In this document: piece after piece, positions 37,490 to 51,146 of the stretch | Position numbering within the stretch: position 1 is the stretch's first letter | Layout: every line of letters starts with the position of its first letter | DNA from: Warburgia ugandensis | Taxonomy: Eukaryota; Streptophyta; Magnoliopsida; Canellales; Canellaceae | DNA: 64,000 nucleotides | Reading direction: 5' to 3' | NCBI GenBank assembly: GCA_035236585.1 | Contig: CP141130.1 | Span: forward strand, 74,719,944 to 74,783,943 | Made by a program: the position numbers and the translations under genes | The notes under the pieces: generated by a model | Seen by the model: only the letters and a program-made list of their open reading frames with translations | Told to the model about the DNA's origin: nothing | Databases searched by the model: none

Positions 37490-39524
37490 TAGCCTTGCCG
37501 CTGCTCATACTTTTCTTTTGTTATTTGTACAGTTGACCTCCAATCCACTTTGGGATGAAGGCAAGCTAGCTCCATCTTGTAACCTGCCATGGGGAACGTC
37601 CCTCTCTTTACCCATGAAATCCTAGTTGTTTTTTTTGCTCAAATCAGGACAATTCCCTTTATCTTGGGTGTTATTTCGGACTCCCAAAAACTTGCACACA
37701 CGCGAGTCACACCTAGGGATCATAGTCACAAAAATTCTTTGATAATTGGAAAATTTTCAAAAATCCTAATATTTTCGAGCAATTTAAATGTTCTTCCATT
37801 TTTTAATACCAAAACATATTTCAAGAATTTAACATGGATTTATCTAATAAGACTCAAATTTTACAAATAATTTGACCCCAAGTTCCCATAAGTCGAATTT
37901 TGCAAGTAATTTGGCAACTTCTCAATTTTTTTTTTTACCAATCCAGTTAAAAATTTGAGTTAAAAACTTAAAGTCACATAAAAATTCAAGTTATATGCTC
38001 GCCAATTTATTCCCAAATCTATGCTTCGTGACTATGGTTGGGATGGTATCTCCAACTTATCAAATGGCTGCCTCATGACTATTGTACAAATGGGAGTGAC
38101 ACTTAGTTTCTACAATTAGCTGAATCTAAGCTGTTCATAATATTAGTAACAATATAGATAGGCTAGAAAGTAAATTTCATGCTCTTTGAATGCTTATAAT
38201 TAATGTATTTTTTGGTAAAAGTTATGACTATCTATTTTTTGTTAATTTTCTAAAAGTCTTAAAATAAATGGTTAGGGTCATCCACCACATTAATTTGTCA
38301 TAAGTTACCTATTTTTGACATTTTAAACATGATAAACAGCTTAGATCTATCAAAAAAAGTTTTACCTTGCATAGAAAAATAATCATATACACTTTTCTCT
38401 CCTCTCGAGCATGTACACTTATTGAGACCAATAAAAGTTTTTTCCACCCAATCGCCCTACATATAATTGCACATGTAGATCTTTGGATTTTATAACACTG
38501 AACGCCCATGTAAAGGGAGCAATAAGCTTGTCAAATATTTTGACGTTAACCAAATCCTAACAGCCACATCTACCTTTAACTAAAATTTCCTTCATTTAAT
38601 TCTTACTTAGCCTTTTGTCTCTAAATGTTTATATATTTTTGAAGAATTTCTGGAAGTTCTAAGAAAATCGATTCATGTCATGGGGCTTGTCATAAGTTTT
38701 TCGCAAAACCCACCTCCTTTTTATCTAGGCTTGGGACCAGCAGCGGTGGAGTTTGAAGTTCTGCGAAGAATAAAAAAAATAAACTTTTTACCACAAACAG
38801 CATTCTGTTGGTGTATTTTAATGGGCTTTTCTCTCTCTGTTTTTTTTTTTTTTTTTTTCAGAAAAAAGTTCAATTTTCATCCAAGCACCACTAGGAACTT
38901 ACTGAAACAACTCTTCAAGAAAAAAAAAAAAGTTAAATATTTTACTAAATCATGATTTTGATGGCTAACTAGAAGATATTGTACAGAAGGGCACTTACTG
39001 GCAAAATTACTTGGAAAAGAAAGGCTTTTTTAAGCATAAACATCCGACCAACCTATGACTTTACATGTGGTGCGCCAGGGAGGGCTGCTGGCATTGGGAC
39101 AATAGCATCCTAGAAGCTCTCGAGCTGAAAAGGACTAGACAAAATGTAAGCAAAATATCAGTAAGAAATGCCCCATTGTCTGCCGAAACTTTTATCAATT
39201 GTGGTCGTGATGCATGTGATGTATGCGCCTTACATGCTGGACCCAGTCCAAATCATGCAGATACCATCCGAATGTGCTCAACCCAGAGGCATCTAGAGCT
39301 ACTACAAGAGGCTTTTGCGAGTACTTTTCTCTTTTTGAAATATTGACAACCAGCCACAGAATCAACAATCTACTACTCATATAATTTTCCTCACTTCTCT
39401 CTCTTAAATCCCTCCCTTTCCTTGCATGTTAAAGTTGGTGCCTGTCTCACTTAAGGGAACTCCAAGAAGAGATCAAAATAAGCATAATACTGATTTTTCT
39501 TTGAAGAGGAACAAAGAATAAAAA
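37490..39524. other. AT-rich spacer, no gene recognised
   Basis: Only short frames. A stretch near 38700-38750 (CGCAAAACCCACCTCC followed by GGCTTGGGACCAGCAG) partly recurs at 14601-14622. Poly-T and poly-A runs lie near 38841-38860 and 38920-38931. Confidence 0.35.
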
Positions 39525-39690
39525 GGCCAGCACGAAGTTCTCATATATGCAGATCCAAGGAAGGGACGGACCACAAGGGTCACTAGTGTGTAGTTTTACT
39601 TTACATTTTGTAAGAAGTTGTTTCCACGCCTTAAACTCATGACCTCAAGTTCACATTATAGCAACTCTACTATTGCGTCAAGACTCCCCT
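39525..39690 (-). mobile_element. Au SINE with target-site duplication
   Basis: Minus-strand copy. TTGAAGAGGAA flanks it at 39501-39511 and 39690-39700, shared in part with the element edge. The body is diverged (AAACTCATGACC in place of GAACCCGTGACC). Confidence 0.88.
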
Positions 39691-39700
39691 TGAAGAGGAA

Positions 39701-41000
39701 GCATTTGTTTTTTGCCGGTCTGTGCTTATACATTGCTTCTAGCCATCCATATTCAACAATTGCAAAGGCATATGGTTAGATGCTCAGATTGCCTACCAGG
39801 CAAATATGGGCTGCAGCAAAAGTAAGCTGTGCCAACCATGGAAGAGAAAAGACAAAATTTCTCCACCATTAGATAGCAAAAGTAAGCTATGTCTTTCCAT
39901 TTTGTGTCTACCTGCCTTAAAGCCACAAATCTGAGGCTCAGACTTGCCTCATGGGTTCCACTTTTTGGACTATTAGCTTGTCCATACACGGGCAGAGGGA
40001 TGGTTTGGATCATTGAACAGACAGATACAAGTCTCTGCTTCCACTGTTTCTTTTGAATTCTCACCTGTACGTGAAATCCAACAAACAGTCCGGATTCCGA
40101 CAGGTGGAATCTAATACGGATTTGAGTTTCACCCGAAGGTGAATTCAAAGGAGCGTTCCCTGAAAGGGTGGTAGGTTCCCACATAGAATTCAATTCCAGC
40201 CTTTTTTTCTTCGGTGGCAACTCAATTCCGCCTTACTTATGCCGCCATGGATCTCTTGAATTTTCTGGCGCAAACCCCCAACGCATTCCAACACAGCCGA
40301 AACCAACTGGTTTAAAGAAACACAACGCATATAGTAAGTCTCCAGCACTCGTTCTTCACAGAAAATTCCACTCAACTCTAAGTCGTCTTCAATGGAAGAA
40401 ATTGCCGGAATATTGCAGTTTGATAAGCTCAGAAGATGCAAAATTAGTTCTTTCCTGGAGGTTCCAGAATAGGGAAAATGGCGTGGAAAAGAACAGCGAA
40501 AGAGAAGAGCAGGGCAAAGAGGGTGCAGTTAGGAAAAATGGGGTGGAAGATCATCCACCGCTTTACTTGAGAAACTGTGCGAGAGGCTCATGGGAAACAT
40601 ACAATAATTCATCATGATGAGGAATGTCAACACGCCAATATTAAAGTTGAAGGATATCATAAACAATCATTATCCTCAATCCAGTAAACTCTGGGTCCCT
40701 CAACCCAAAATGGGCAATCATAAATTCCGGTGCTCGATCCTGCTGCCATGCGCCGGAAATCTCTCCGCTAGCCTACGCTTCCTTTTCACTAAGTAGCCTT
40801 TCAACTTACACCGACTGTTTGCTGCTATGCGGGAAAACAAGCATGACCCACCACCCGTCTCGTCTTTAGACCATGGCAGCACCTTGCACGTCAAAGCTCT
40901 GACGAAATTCCCTGCTCACTTCTCTTTGCCATTCTCTTTTTCACAATTTGTTGGATCCCAATCCCAATTCTGGTCCGAGTCCTCCTTTCTACCGTTGGTC
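39701..41000 (+). promoter_or_regulatory. Upstream region and probable 5' leader of the NPH3-like gene
   Basis: Less AT-rich than the surroundings. Open frames exist on both strands at 39753-40617, but none matches a family I know and they overlap each other. No TATA box was recognised close to the start codon. Confidence 0.35.
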
Positions 41001-44000
41001 ATGGACAGAAACGACAGACAGCAGCAGCTGTTGCCCTTGGCCAAGTGCGCAACGCAGCGGTGCAACAACGAATGGTTTGTGGTCCTTCTCTTTTGTTTTT
41101 GTGTTAGTTCTCTGTGCTGTCTTGTTCACTTGTTTGTTTCTTTGTCAAGATGTTTATCTCGCTTCTTCTGGGTGTAGATGGATTTGGGCTTTTCTTCTGT
41201 AATTTTGTCTGACTCTATTCGAAACGCATGCTGACATATGTCATGTAGTTTTTTCTTTTGTTAGTTCTCTCTCAGTTCCAGCACATCGTAATTGGAAATT
41301 TGCTTGAGAATTTGATCGGCAATGTGTTGATATGGAATAACCAAAATAGCCACTGTATAGCAGTATTTTTCACCATGTTGGCCTGCTTTCCCTTTTACTA
41401 TTTCTTACATGGAGAAAGGAAGCTTATGAGCACCTTGGTACTTGGATCTTCAGTTATTAGACAATGCTCAACAACATTTGTCCATCCTTCTTCTGCCCGC
41501 TTTGATGTACAAATCTTCAACCAAAAAAAAAAAAAAAAAGGGAAAAAAATCGTTATCTCTAGTAATTTCCTCTGTGGTTGTCATTACAGTTTCACATGCT
41601 TCTGACCCATATCAGAAGGTGACTAATAAATCCTTCTATCGATCGTATGTTTTCTGCAACTCACCAAAAAAAAAAAAACATGATATGCTTTGTTGATGCT
41701 TCAGCATTCCGACCACAGCATGGACATAGGGTCGAAGCAGATCATTTTTAAGCTCTTAATATTGACTGGATTATTGTTGTTCCATGATTAGATGCCAATA
41801 TATCCTTGCAGTATCTGGTGGAAAAGAGTTACTACTCTCTATTTGGTTGGAGAATATGTCCTTTGCTCTTTGAACTTTTCTAGTTTGTGTAGTGTTTCAG
41901 ACATCAGTCAGACTGGATTTTTGGTAAGAACTATTTCTGTTGGGGGCCCATAGTTCATGGAAATTGTGTTTGCTGATTATTTTTGGATCTATATGGAATA
42001 GATAACTAAATATTAGAGGTATGGTGAAGTCTGATGGAAGTGTTGGTGCAAGAAGTCATTTGCAAGTAATTTATAGGACTCTGAAGTGATGAGACTATTT
42101 GGTGCTGAGGGAAGGTTATAACAAACAGAAGTGTCAATCTAACCTGATGTAATGAGTTCTAAAGGAAGGCACCAGTCTCATTAATGGGTGCAAGTATAAA
42201 TCCTATTCAATTAATTCACGCAAATCTCTTGTCAAGGTTTTATTTGAGGAGATAAAGAATATATTGATAATATTGTTCTATAGCCAAATTCGTGATGCCA
42301 AATGGACACTAAAGGAATATGTGATAGGGGATGAGTACGTGACAATGTTATAGTCAGATGTGGACGATTTCAAAGAGGTCCATCAATGTGTTAGAGATTG
42401 TAGTAGACCTCAAATTCCTCGATTGAAGTAGTTTGTGAGAAATATAAGAGATTCAAAATAAAGCACAGCAACGCTGTGATGTAAACTAATAAGTAGAATG
42501 TAATTTGTGTACAAAAGTAGAAAGAAGACTGTGTCTTTAAGGAACCAAAGGAAGGAGAAAAATAGCCATACTGGCATGAAAATGGTAAAATGAAGGATTG
42601 CCTGTGAATTTATTGGATCACCACTATAAGTTATAATGGGAGATCGAGTAAGGCATTTGTCAAATGATGAGGCACTTGCAGAAACCACCCTTCTGCACTC
42701 ATTGTGCTCCTTACATTAAATTGTAGCACGCTACTTTCCTTTTCATAGTCGTATTAGCAACTGATTTTCCTCTATAGTTCTTTACTTCCCTTTTGGATAG
42801 CTAGAGGTAGAGAAACCAGCAAGTGAGGTTTCCCTGATTATCTGCCATCTCTTGTTTTTCATTAAATGAAGTTACCAGGCTCAGAACCTAACACTTGCTT
42901 TCGACCTTCTAAGAAAGCTGATATGCTTCATCGACACTGGCTGAATTACAACTTAGTCCAAACTGCTACCAAATAAGTGCCTGCTTCTCTTTTTAAACCG
43001 ACTGGCTCTGGTCTCTGTGTTCGTTGAATTTCTATCCAACCACAAATTATGTTCCTTGGAAAATGATCACAGCTACTAAGCATGGATTCTTCTAAATAGT
43101 AAGTAATATCTATGTCCATGATCTCTTCCAGAAGTTCAGTAAAAAGATGGCTTTATGATGTTGCCTTTCTTCTACACTCATCCATCAAAGGCATGTCTTT
43201 TGAGTTTCTTCTCTGAGAAGCAACTTAATAACCCTAAGGCACTTAATGAAGTAACTTTTATAAAGATGTCCAAGTCATGTTTCTAGTAAACATCTATCAC
43301 TTCAACCAGAATCCTCTGATTTATATCATTGGAATAAATATGGTACTCTTTTTGGATGTGCTCTAGGACCCGTTGCAGGTTTCTAGACAGGATGTGTGCT
43401 CTTACAGAACAGTTGGATCTGTTACTTGAAATCCATCTAGAAGCATTGGGGACTTTTTCTTCATCATTCTGTAATCCATCAATTTCAAGACGGTTTATGG
43501 GATCCTTGGTTCAGAATCAACATTTCTATGCTACTCTGCTAGTTGCTTGCTCCTGTGTTTCGGATTTTTCTCAAGCTGATAGAAGCAAAAATCTGTTGAA
43601 AAGCTTTTCATTGTGACTCTAGGTCATTCTATGGGCTTAGGATATACCCCTGCAAGTGGATGTAGGATCTAGACTACAAGCGAATTTGGTGGCAACCTAA
43701 GGTTTGATACTAAATGTAGCATGGGATAATTGAGAGACCCAGTATGAACTGTTTTGAGTTGTAGAATAACTTATAGATATACGGATTAAGGAAATCGTCT
43801 GTTAAGAAACTCAGCTAGGGCTTCACCAAAATTTCAGGGTACTCGTGACTAGATATCTGAAGTTAAAGTTGAATGCAAATCAACAAATATCAACCAGCAA
43901 AGCTTTGGAGTGAAAGATCTGCAAATAGAAATAAAGATTCAACTAGAAGCAGAGACAGAACATAAAAAAGAGTGTAGGAATCACACGACTTCCACCTATA

Positions 44001-47000
44001 AGATATGGAATGCTTACATCATACCAAAAGACCTTCAGCACCATCAGAATGGAATTAGACTAGAGGATACAGCACTTGAGAGTCACATAAAGGGCTTCTC
44101 TATAAAGATGTAAAGTAATATTTGAATCCTTCATGTGCATTTCTCCTTCAACATCCTTTTGTATGAATGGACTAGACGTCTTGATCAGACCAGCTTCTAG
44201 TAGGAATTGAAGTAATCATATCATCATCATCATCATCAAAGTCTTATCCTGATTAGGAGTTGGCTACACGAATCTTGTTCATCCATTCCCCTCTATCAAG
44301 GGTCATGGCTTCATTTAGTCCAAAAGTTTTTTAATCTTTTCTTACCACCTCAAGTATATCCTTTTGGGCCTTTCCCTTACCCTTTTAGAGCCTTCGACTT
44401 AGATTGATTCACTCCTCCTAACCGGTGCCGTTTTTAGTCTCTATTGGATATGTCTAAATCATCTAAGTCTACCATCCCTTATTTTCTTTCCTATTGGTGT
44501 TACTCTTAAGTTTCCTCTAATGTTTTCATTTCTAATTCTATCCTTTCTTGTCTTGCCACCCATCCATCTCAACATCCTCATTTCGGCTATGCTCATCCTA
44601 TGTGCATGTTTTTCACTAACTGCCTCTCATATCCTTACCACAATTTGATCGAAGGCAGACTCCTACCAACTCCACTGAAACTACTCTGACTAAGCAACTT
44701 TAAGCACTTTATTCTAACCAAAGAACTAAAAATATTCAAAATCCTAATTGTCAGAGTTGTTACAGATAAGAAATTGGTGGTGCATTTGAAATTTGATATC
44801 CAAAATGCTCATTCAAATATCATGAGATTCAAGTCATTCAAATATTCCAGGACTCCACAAATTCAAATCATTCAAGTATTCCAGGACTTCAGCTGTAACA
44901 TTTGGATCCTCTGTTGGTTATGGTGAAATCAGTAACCTAAATCTGACTGCATTATGTACTCTTTCATCACTCGATATCTGTCTTAAGAGTGAGTTGCTCA
45001 GTTTATCTGCTTGATGGTCCTTATCAGTCTATCTATCCATGTTAATCTATTCAAGTTCTTTCTTATTTTTAAGAACCATACTTGCAAAATGAAGGGGAGC
45101 CTTGGCACAATGGTAAAGTTGTTGTCGTGTGACCTTGAGGTCACGGGTTCAAAGCGTGGAAACAGCCTCTTACAAAAATCCAAGGTAAGATTGAGTACTA
45201 TAGACCCTTGTGGTCCGCCCCTTCCGCAGACCCCGCATGGGTGGGAGCTTCGTGCACCGGTCTCCCCTTTTTACTTGCACATGAACTACCAAGTAGACCT
45301 ACATCGATTGAAGAAATTATTCTGAACTTTGGAAAAAAGGGTGTAGGGCATGTTTGTTATAGAAGATTCTCCAAATAACATATTCAACCATTTCTCTGCC
45401 CATAGGCAAGGAGAACCTAGTATGCTGGCAAGGTGAGCCTTCCCCAACCAAAAGATGTCGTTGGTTCAGACCACTCACCAACTTTCACAAAGAATGGAAA
45501 AAACAAAAAGATTTTCAAAAGTGGAGCAAAACTAAGAACAAGTCTCACAAATTTAGATGTTAGCATCACATATCAAGATAAGTAGCAGCACAACACATGA
45601 ACCTTCTAGTATGAAGCAGTACAAGATTCTCAAGCATCACACAGAAACAGAAAGGATACCTTTAATCCTTCATTAGCCTCCAAAGTTATGGTAAAAGACG
45701 CATTTAACCCTTTGAGAAGACTCAGTACGATCATTCAAATCCATCGCATTCCTATGACATCCCTAGCACTTACTAGAAATCTTTAACCTAGTTGTTAAAA
45801 TTTCAAAGCAAAAGAAACCAAAGTTTTCTTTTCTCTGTCTTCATTTTGGAACTTGCACATGTTGGAAAGGGATGCCTTCAGATTGCTCTCCTGGCATGAA
45901 AACATTTGATTGAATGTAAATACTGTCCTAGTTAATAGTTAAGATGATACCTCAATATAATCATAGGTAATTAAGTTTCAACAACACCCTTACAATGGTT
46001 GGGGAAATAATCAAATAAAAATGTGGATGGATCTAACTTGAAAATATTTCTAGCCAAGAGTACCCCCACTCTAATTGGTGATCTACTTTCTTTTGCTCAT
46101 AATATGTTCACTTTATGTACAACATTTATTGTTTTGTGAGAAATTTCAGCTTAACTTTAGTCCTTGTAAAGAGTTTATTCCCATCATAATATTGGATGAA
46201 GTGACCATCATAAGATGATGTTATGCAAATCATGTTCTAACATATGTTTCTTTATTTATATGGATTCAACTACTAAGGAATTATGTATATTCCTAGTTGG
46301 CATTTTTTATGTGCTATTAGTGTTCTTTACGCCTACTGTTATGCCATTCTTTTCCAAGTGACATGCTAAAACCTTGCAAAAATATTATTATGTGAACTTC
46401 CAACACTATAATGTATTTTGTTTCAGTGATTGGTTGCTAACCTATTGTAGGGTTTTCGTGGATGTTCCTAGTGACATTACCATAGATGTGAATGGTGGGA
46501 GCTTTGCTTTGCACAAGGTAATTCTATTTTGTTGTCTCACTTATTTGTTTTCTTGACCTTTTTAATGAAGAAAGATACCTTCCCTCTCTAGATGCATCTT
46601 TGATTTGATTTATTATGGTAATGCTGCATATTCTATTACCAGATTTGGGGAAAGCATTTGACAGTACTGTTTCCTATTATCAATGTTTCATATCTAATCC
46701 TCCTCACTTTGCATGTTTACATGATCTTGAAAGTTGATATAGTGAGCCCCACAATGGCTTGGTCAGGGCCCAAAGTTACTGAAATAATCATTCCTGACCT
46801 TGCTATTGAAGGACTTTGCTACTTCAATGTGTAGTTCCATACAAGATAAACAGGTGTTAACACATTGACCTACTAGAGGGTGTAGCTTTGTGCTTTAGTG
46901 TCCATCACTCAATTTTAAGTGAATCTTGCTCAAAATCTTCCTGAACTTGAAATCACTCTTTCTATAATTTCCTGAGGTTCTGCCATCTCATTGCTTACAT

Positions 47001-49458
47001 AGTAATTAGAAACTCAGGGACAGAATTTATTATATCATTTTGGTTTTCAACTCCACCTTCAGAAGTCTTCATACCCACAGAAGATCATCTTCAGAATTAT
47101 TTTGCTTCAGACTACACTTTTATCCTTGAGGACGAGTTGTTTCTGGGTTACATGTAGGGTTAGTATTATAAATCTACTGCCCTACAAGATTGACAACCAA
47201 TCTGTAACACATTTGACCCTGAGTGTTTTGTCTGAAAATATTCTTTCTTCTTTTCAAGGGTGTTTTCTATCTGAAAATATTGCAGAATATATATCCTTCA
47301 TTCATAAGTAATTGTCTGGTCACCGCATTTAACAATGTTGTTATTATCATGTTACTATTTCATGTCCCTGAGAGCATTTTTACTATATATTTTAGCACTG
47401 TGTTAATTAGTTCCTCATGGTTGCTGTAAGTTGTGGGATACTGATTATATAATCTGGTCTTATAGTTTCCTCTTGTTGCTCGGAGTGGACGTATCAGAAA
47501 GTTAGCAGCAGAACTCAGGGATTCTGATGTTTCAAGGGTAGAGTTGCTCGTACCTGGAGGTGCTGAGGCATTTGAGTTGGCTGCAAAATTCTGTTATGGA
47601 TTTAACTTTGAGATCACCCCCTCAAACGTTGCCCAACTTTGCTGTGTATCTGAGTACCTTGAAATGACTGAGGAATATGCTAAAGACAACCTTGCTCCTC
47701 GAGCAGAAGCATACCTTGACGGTGTTGTCTGCAAGAGCCTCGAAATGTGTGTTGAAGTCTTACAGCAATGTGAGGGACTACTTCCCCTTGCAGATGAGCT
47801 GAAAATAGTTACTAGATGCACAGAGGCAATAGCTACAAAGGCATGCACAGAACAGATAGCCTCAAGTTTCTCACGCTTGGAATATAGTAGTTCAGGGAGG
47901 CTACATATGAATAGACGGGTGAAATGTGGCGGGGACTGGTGGATTGAAGATCTCTCTGCTCTTCGCATTGATTTGTATCAGAGAGTTATTACAGCCATGA
48001 GGTGCCGAGGAGTCCGTCCAGAAAGTATCGGTGCATCACTTGTAAATTATGCTCAGAAGGTTTTGACTAAAAAACCAAGCTTGTGGAATGCATCTGGTCA
48101 GCAAAAAGTTGACCTAGTTGTTGATTCCGCTGGGCATGAGCAAAGAGTTGTGGTTGAGACAATTGCTAGTCTGTTGCCTGTAGAGAAACTTGTTGTCCCT
48201 GTCAGTTTCCTTTTTGGGTTGTTACGAACTGCAATAATGCTTGATTGCACCATTGCATGCAGGCTAGATCTTGAAAGGAGGATTGGATCCCAACTGGAAA
48301 TGGCTTCCCTAGATGATCTATTAATGCCATCTTTCAGACATGCTGGAGACACTTTATTTGATGTTGACACAATTCACAGGACACTTGTCAATTTTTCTCA
48401 GCAAGACAACAGTGATGATGATATGGATGATGTATCTGGTTATGAATCTGATGGGCCTCACTCGCCATCTCAAACTGCACTGATCAAAGTTGCCAAATTA
48501 GTAGATAACTACCTTGCTGAAATAGCCCCTGATGCAAACCTCAAACTTGCCAAGTTTATGGCCATTGCGGAGATTTTACCTGGGCATTCCCGTACGGTCG
48601 ATGATGGACTTTATCGAGCTATTGACATCTACTTGAAGGTACTACTTTTTGTTAGCTCTCTATTACACGTAAAAAAATGTCAATAATGTAACTAGGATGC
48701 GTGGGCAGTCCACTCATGGCACCAGAAAAAACAGCTGTTTTGAATATAACAGCAATTCGTACAAGAGTCTCTCAACTGGCAGGCTTGCAAGATGAGAAAA
48801 CAAGATGAAAAAATAAAATGATATTGCAGTAAACAGGGTTAGTATGTATTGTATCAAGTGTAGTTAGAATTTCCACGGTTTTGAGTAGACATTTATGTGC
48901 AAGTGAACATTGTTTTTGACCTATTTGTCTTTCCCTTTACAGGCTCACCCGGCATTGTCAGACCTGGAGAGGAGAAAGTTGTGCAAGTTAATTGACTTCC
49001 AAAAGCTCTCACAAGAAGCAGGTGCGCATGCTGCCCAGAATGAGCGCCTTCCTGTCCAGGCAATTGTCCAAGTCCTCTATTTTGAGCAGATGAGGTTACG
49101 GAATGCTTTGTGCTGCTCTTATCCAGATGAAGAACAGAAAACACTGCATCAGTCAAGAAGGATCAGCAGCGGTGCGCTAAGTGCAGCATTGTCTCCTCCT
49201 GATAACTATGCATGTCTGAGGAGAGAGAACCGGGACCTAAAACTTGAACTTGCTCGTATGCGAATGCGACTTAATGATCTCGAGAAGGAACATGTCTGCA
49301 TGAAACAAGACTTGGAAAAGTCAAATTCTCACAAGTTAATCTCTTCATTTACGAAGAAGATGGGAAAGATGAGTTTGTTTGGCAACAGCACTTCTAGGGG
49401 ATCAAGTTCACCTTCACAGCAGTCACAAACAACAGACTTCTCTAAGGTGGTAAAGTAA
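41001..49458 (+). CDS. BTB/POZ and NPH3 domain protein, At5g48800-like, 4 exons, 609 aa
   Basis: Member of the NPH3/RPT2-like family, plant-specific BTB proteins; several act as substrate adaptors of CUL3 E3 ligases in phototropin or auxin-transport signalling at the plasma membrane. Exons: 41001-41074, 46451-46517, 47466-48638 and 48943-49458, joined in phase with GT..AG borders. The first exon encodes MDRNDRQQQLLPLAKC through NNEW, and its last codon is completed by exon 2, which opens VFVDVPSDITIDVNGG. BTB domain: about residues 26-115. NPH3 domain: about 204-490, starting DWWIEDLSALRIDLYQRV and ending with the QNERLPVQAIVQVLYFEQ block. A coiled coil lies at about 528-566 (YACLRRENRDLKLELARM), then a basic, Ser-rich tail. 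The length (At5g48800 is about 614 aa) and the order match from memory end to end. Intron 1 is 5376 bp. The role of this subfamily member is not established from sequence. Confidence 0.95.
44217..44640 (-). mobile_element. RTE-type LINE, 3' end fragment, in NPH3-like intron 1
   Basis: Minus-strand translation shows RMSIAEMRMLRWMGGKTRKD, then RIRNENIRGNLRVTPIGKK, a FRHIQ block (family WFGHV) and further C-terminal sequence with stops, down to a GAT trinucleotide tail at about 44217-44238. It is the same part of the same element type as the copy at 13842-14296, so both are 5'-truncated insertions. Confidence 0.85.
45091..45272 (+). mobile_element. Au SINE, full length, in NPH3-like intron 1
   Basis: Complete from GGGGAGCCTTGGCACAATGG through the B box GGTCACGGGTTCAAAGCG to CGTGCACCGGTCTCCCC plus T tail. 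ACTTGCAAAATGA on the left and ACTTGCACATGA on the right form a probable target duplication with one indel. Confidence 0.93.
45415..45500 (+). mobile_element. Possible tRNA-headed SINE (not Au) in NPH3-like intron 1
   Basis: TGCTGGCAAGGTGAGCC resembles an A box and GTTGGTTCAGACCACTC a B box about 35 bp later, followed within 35 bp by an A-rich tail (GGAAAAAACAAAAAG). Short and single, so tentative. Confidence 0.4.
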
Positions 49459-50950
49459 GGCAGGAGATACAATCTAAGGCCTTTGTTTATTATCTACATG
49501 TGTGTGAATTGGTTTCTGTGCCCGCAACAACAGAGTTTGTTAAATCAGTTCGGAATGTTGCTTTTGCATCTATCATGGTCAGATTTTCAAATGCAGAAAA
49601 CATAATGCTGCTCTTGTTTGTGGATATCAAGGGACACTAACAATTTGTCCGGTTGCCATCTCTTCGAGTAACAGAAAGATCAAACTTGGGATGCATTGTA
49701 GCATGAAAATTGCTGAAGGCATAACACATGGAATCTGTGCAAACTAGGGAGGTGATCATCTTCCAGGTTATTTCAATCCTGCTTATCCTATTTCTCACGT
49801 TGAACTTAAAAGAGAGGAAATGCATATTAATTTTGTATAGCTACATATTGTAGGTTATGATGCTCCTTTAACAATCATAACATCATTAATTTATAAAGTC
49901 AAACCTCTCCTTCAGCTGTGTGGGTCTAAGGTAAAATTCTGCTGGTGTATATGTTTCATATGGGAGTCATGGGGTTCTTTTGCTACGCTTGTATCCTAAG
50001 AGGGATCTTGTTCAAAGGGTATCTAGGATCTCATCGCAACCCAATTTGATTTACACTATATTGGCTGTCTAAAATCAACACCAAAAAGGAAAGTAATTTG
50101 CTATCAGAATAGTGATTTATATTTGTTTCTACTGCTTATATCTTGAAATCATATTCTATTATTGATTATCTTTTTCCTCCCACAGTTTTAAGATGAGTAA
50201 TATTCGAAACGTAAAAGGATTAGTACAGTATGCAAAGAAGAAACTACCCAGTCTTAAGCAGTTCACTAGGTTTAAATAATTCAAGACATATGGCATTTAT
50301 TGATCTGTACTTGTCCCCAAAGGGAGCAAGTGCCTATCTCCTATCATTTTTGTTTCACTTTCTTTTTATATTGAGAGTACAACTACTTTTTTCTTTTTCC
50401 TTTTGTTCTTATACATAGATTGTCACCATGTGCACCAAATTCAAACCAATCCTAACATATTACGCCTCTTATTTGTTGTAGCCTTCAAATGGATGGTTAG
50501 GAAATCAAAATTGGCAAAAACTTAACAAATCAAAGGCTTAAAATCATATAGCTGTACAGAGTTTTATGTAGGTTCATTCGCGATGAGCTTTAGATAAATG
50601 GTTTGAATCATTGAAAAAGTGGACCTTATTTGTACTTCTACTGGGTAATTTTGTTTCCGTCTATTTAAAGTAACACTCCACCATATAAGAACACCGAACT
50701 CTCTTTATTCTCAAACTTATATGCCAGCTTTAGACCAGAACTCTACACATCATATTGTGATGTAAAAATGTCTGCTATGTTACACCACCAAAATTTTCTT
50801 CTTAGGTGTTTGTAGAAATACAATAAATACCTTCATATCTCCCACCAAATTAATTAGATATCCTGCATCTATCCTTTTCATTTTTTATCTTTTTTGGTTG
50901 TGTGTGTGAGTGGGGTGGGGGTTGGGGTTTATGAACACAAAAAAAAGAAG
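49459..50950. other. 3' region of the NPH3-like gene and spacer
   Basis: The first few hundred bases probably include the 3' UTR. No further gene or repeat recognised before the Au SINE. Confidence 0.4.
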
Positions 50951-51129
50951 AAGGGCAGTCCCGGTGCACGAAGCTTCTGCCTATGCGGGGTTCGGGGAAG
51001 GGGCAAACCACAAGGGCCTATAGTAGGCAACCTTACCTTGCATTTTGCAAGAGGCTGATTCCACACCTTGAACCCGTGACCTCAAGGTCACATGACGACA
51101 ACTTTTACCATTGCGCCAAGGCTCCCCTT
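50951..51129 (-). mobile_element. Au SINE, full length, with target-site duplication
   Basis: Minus-strand copy from GGGGAGCCTTGGCGCAATGG (right) to CACCGGGACTGCCC (left), followed by a T-rich tail on the minus strand (AAAAAAAAGAAGAA on +). A 17-bp flank with two mismatches (GGGTTGGGGTTTATGAA, 50919-50935; GGGTTTGGATTTATGAA, 51130-51146) is the target duplication. Confidence 0.96.
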
Positions 51130-51146
51130 GGGTTTGGATTTATGAA

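Noticed and set aside
39753..40617. Overlapping open frames on both strands upstream of the NPH3-like gene
   Set aside because: They overlap each other, none matches a known family, and base composition alone explains them. The region is better read as upstream or leader DNA.
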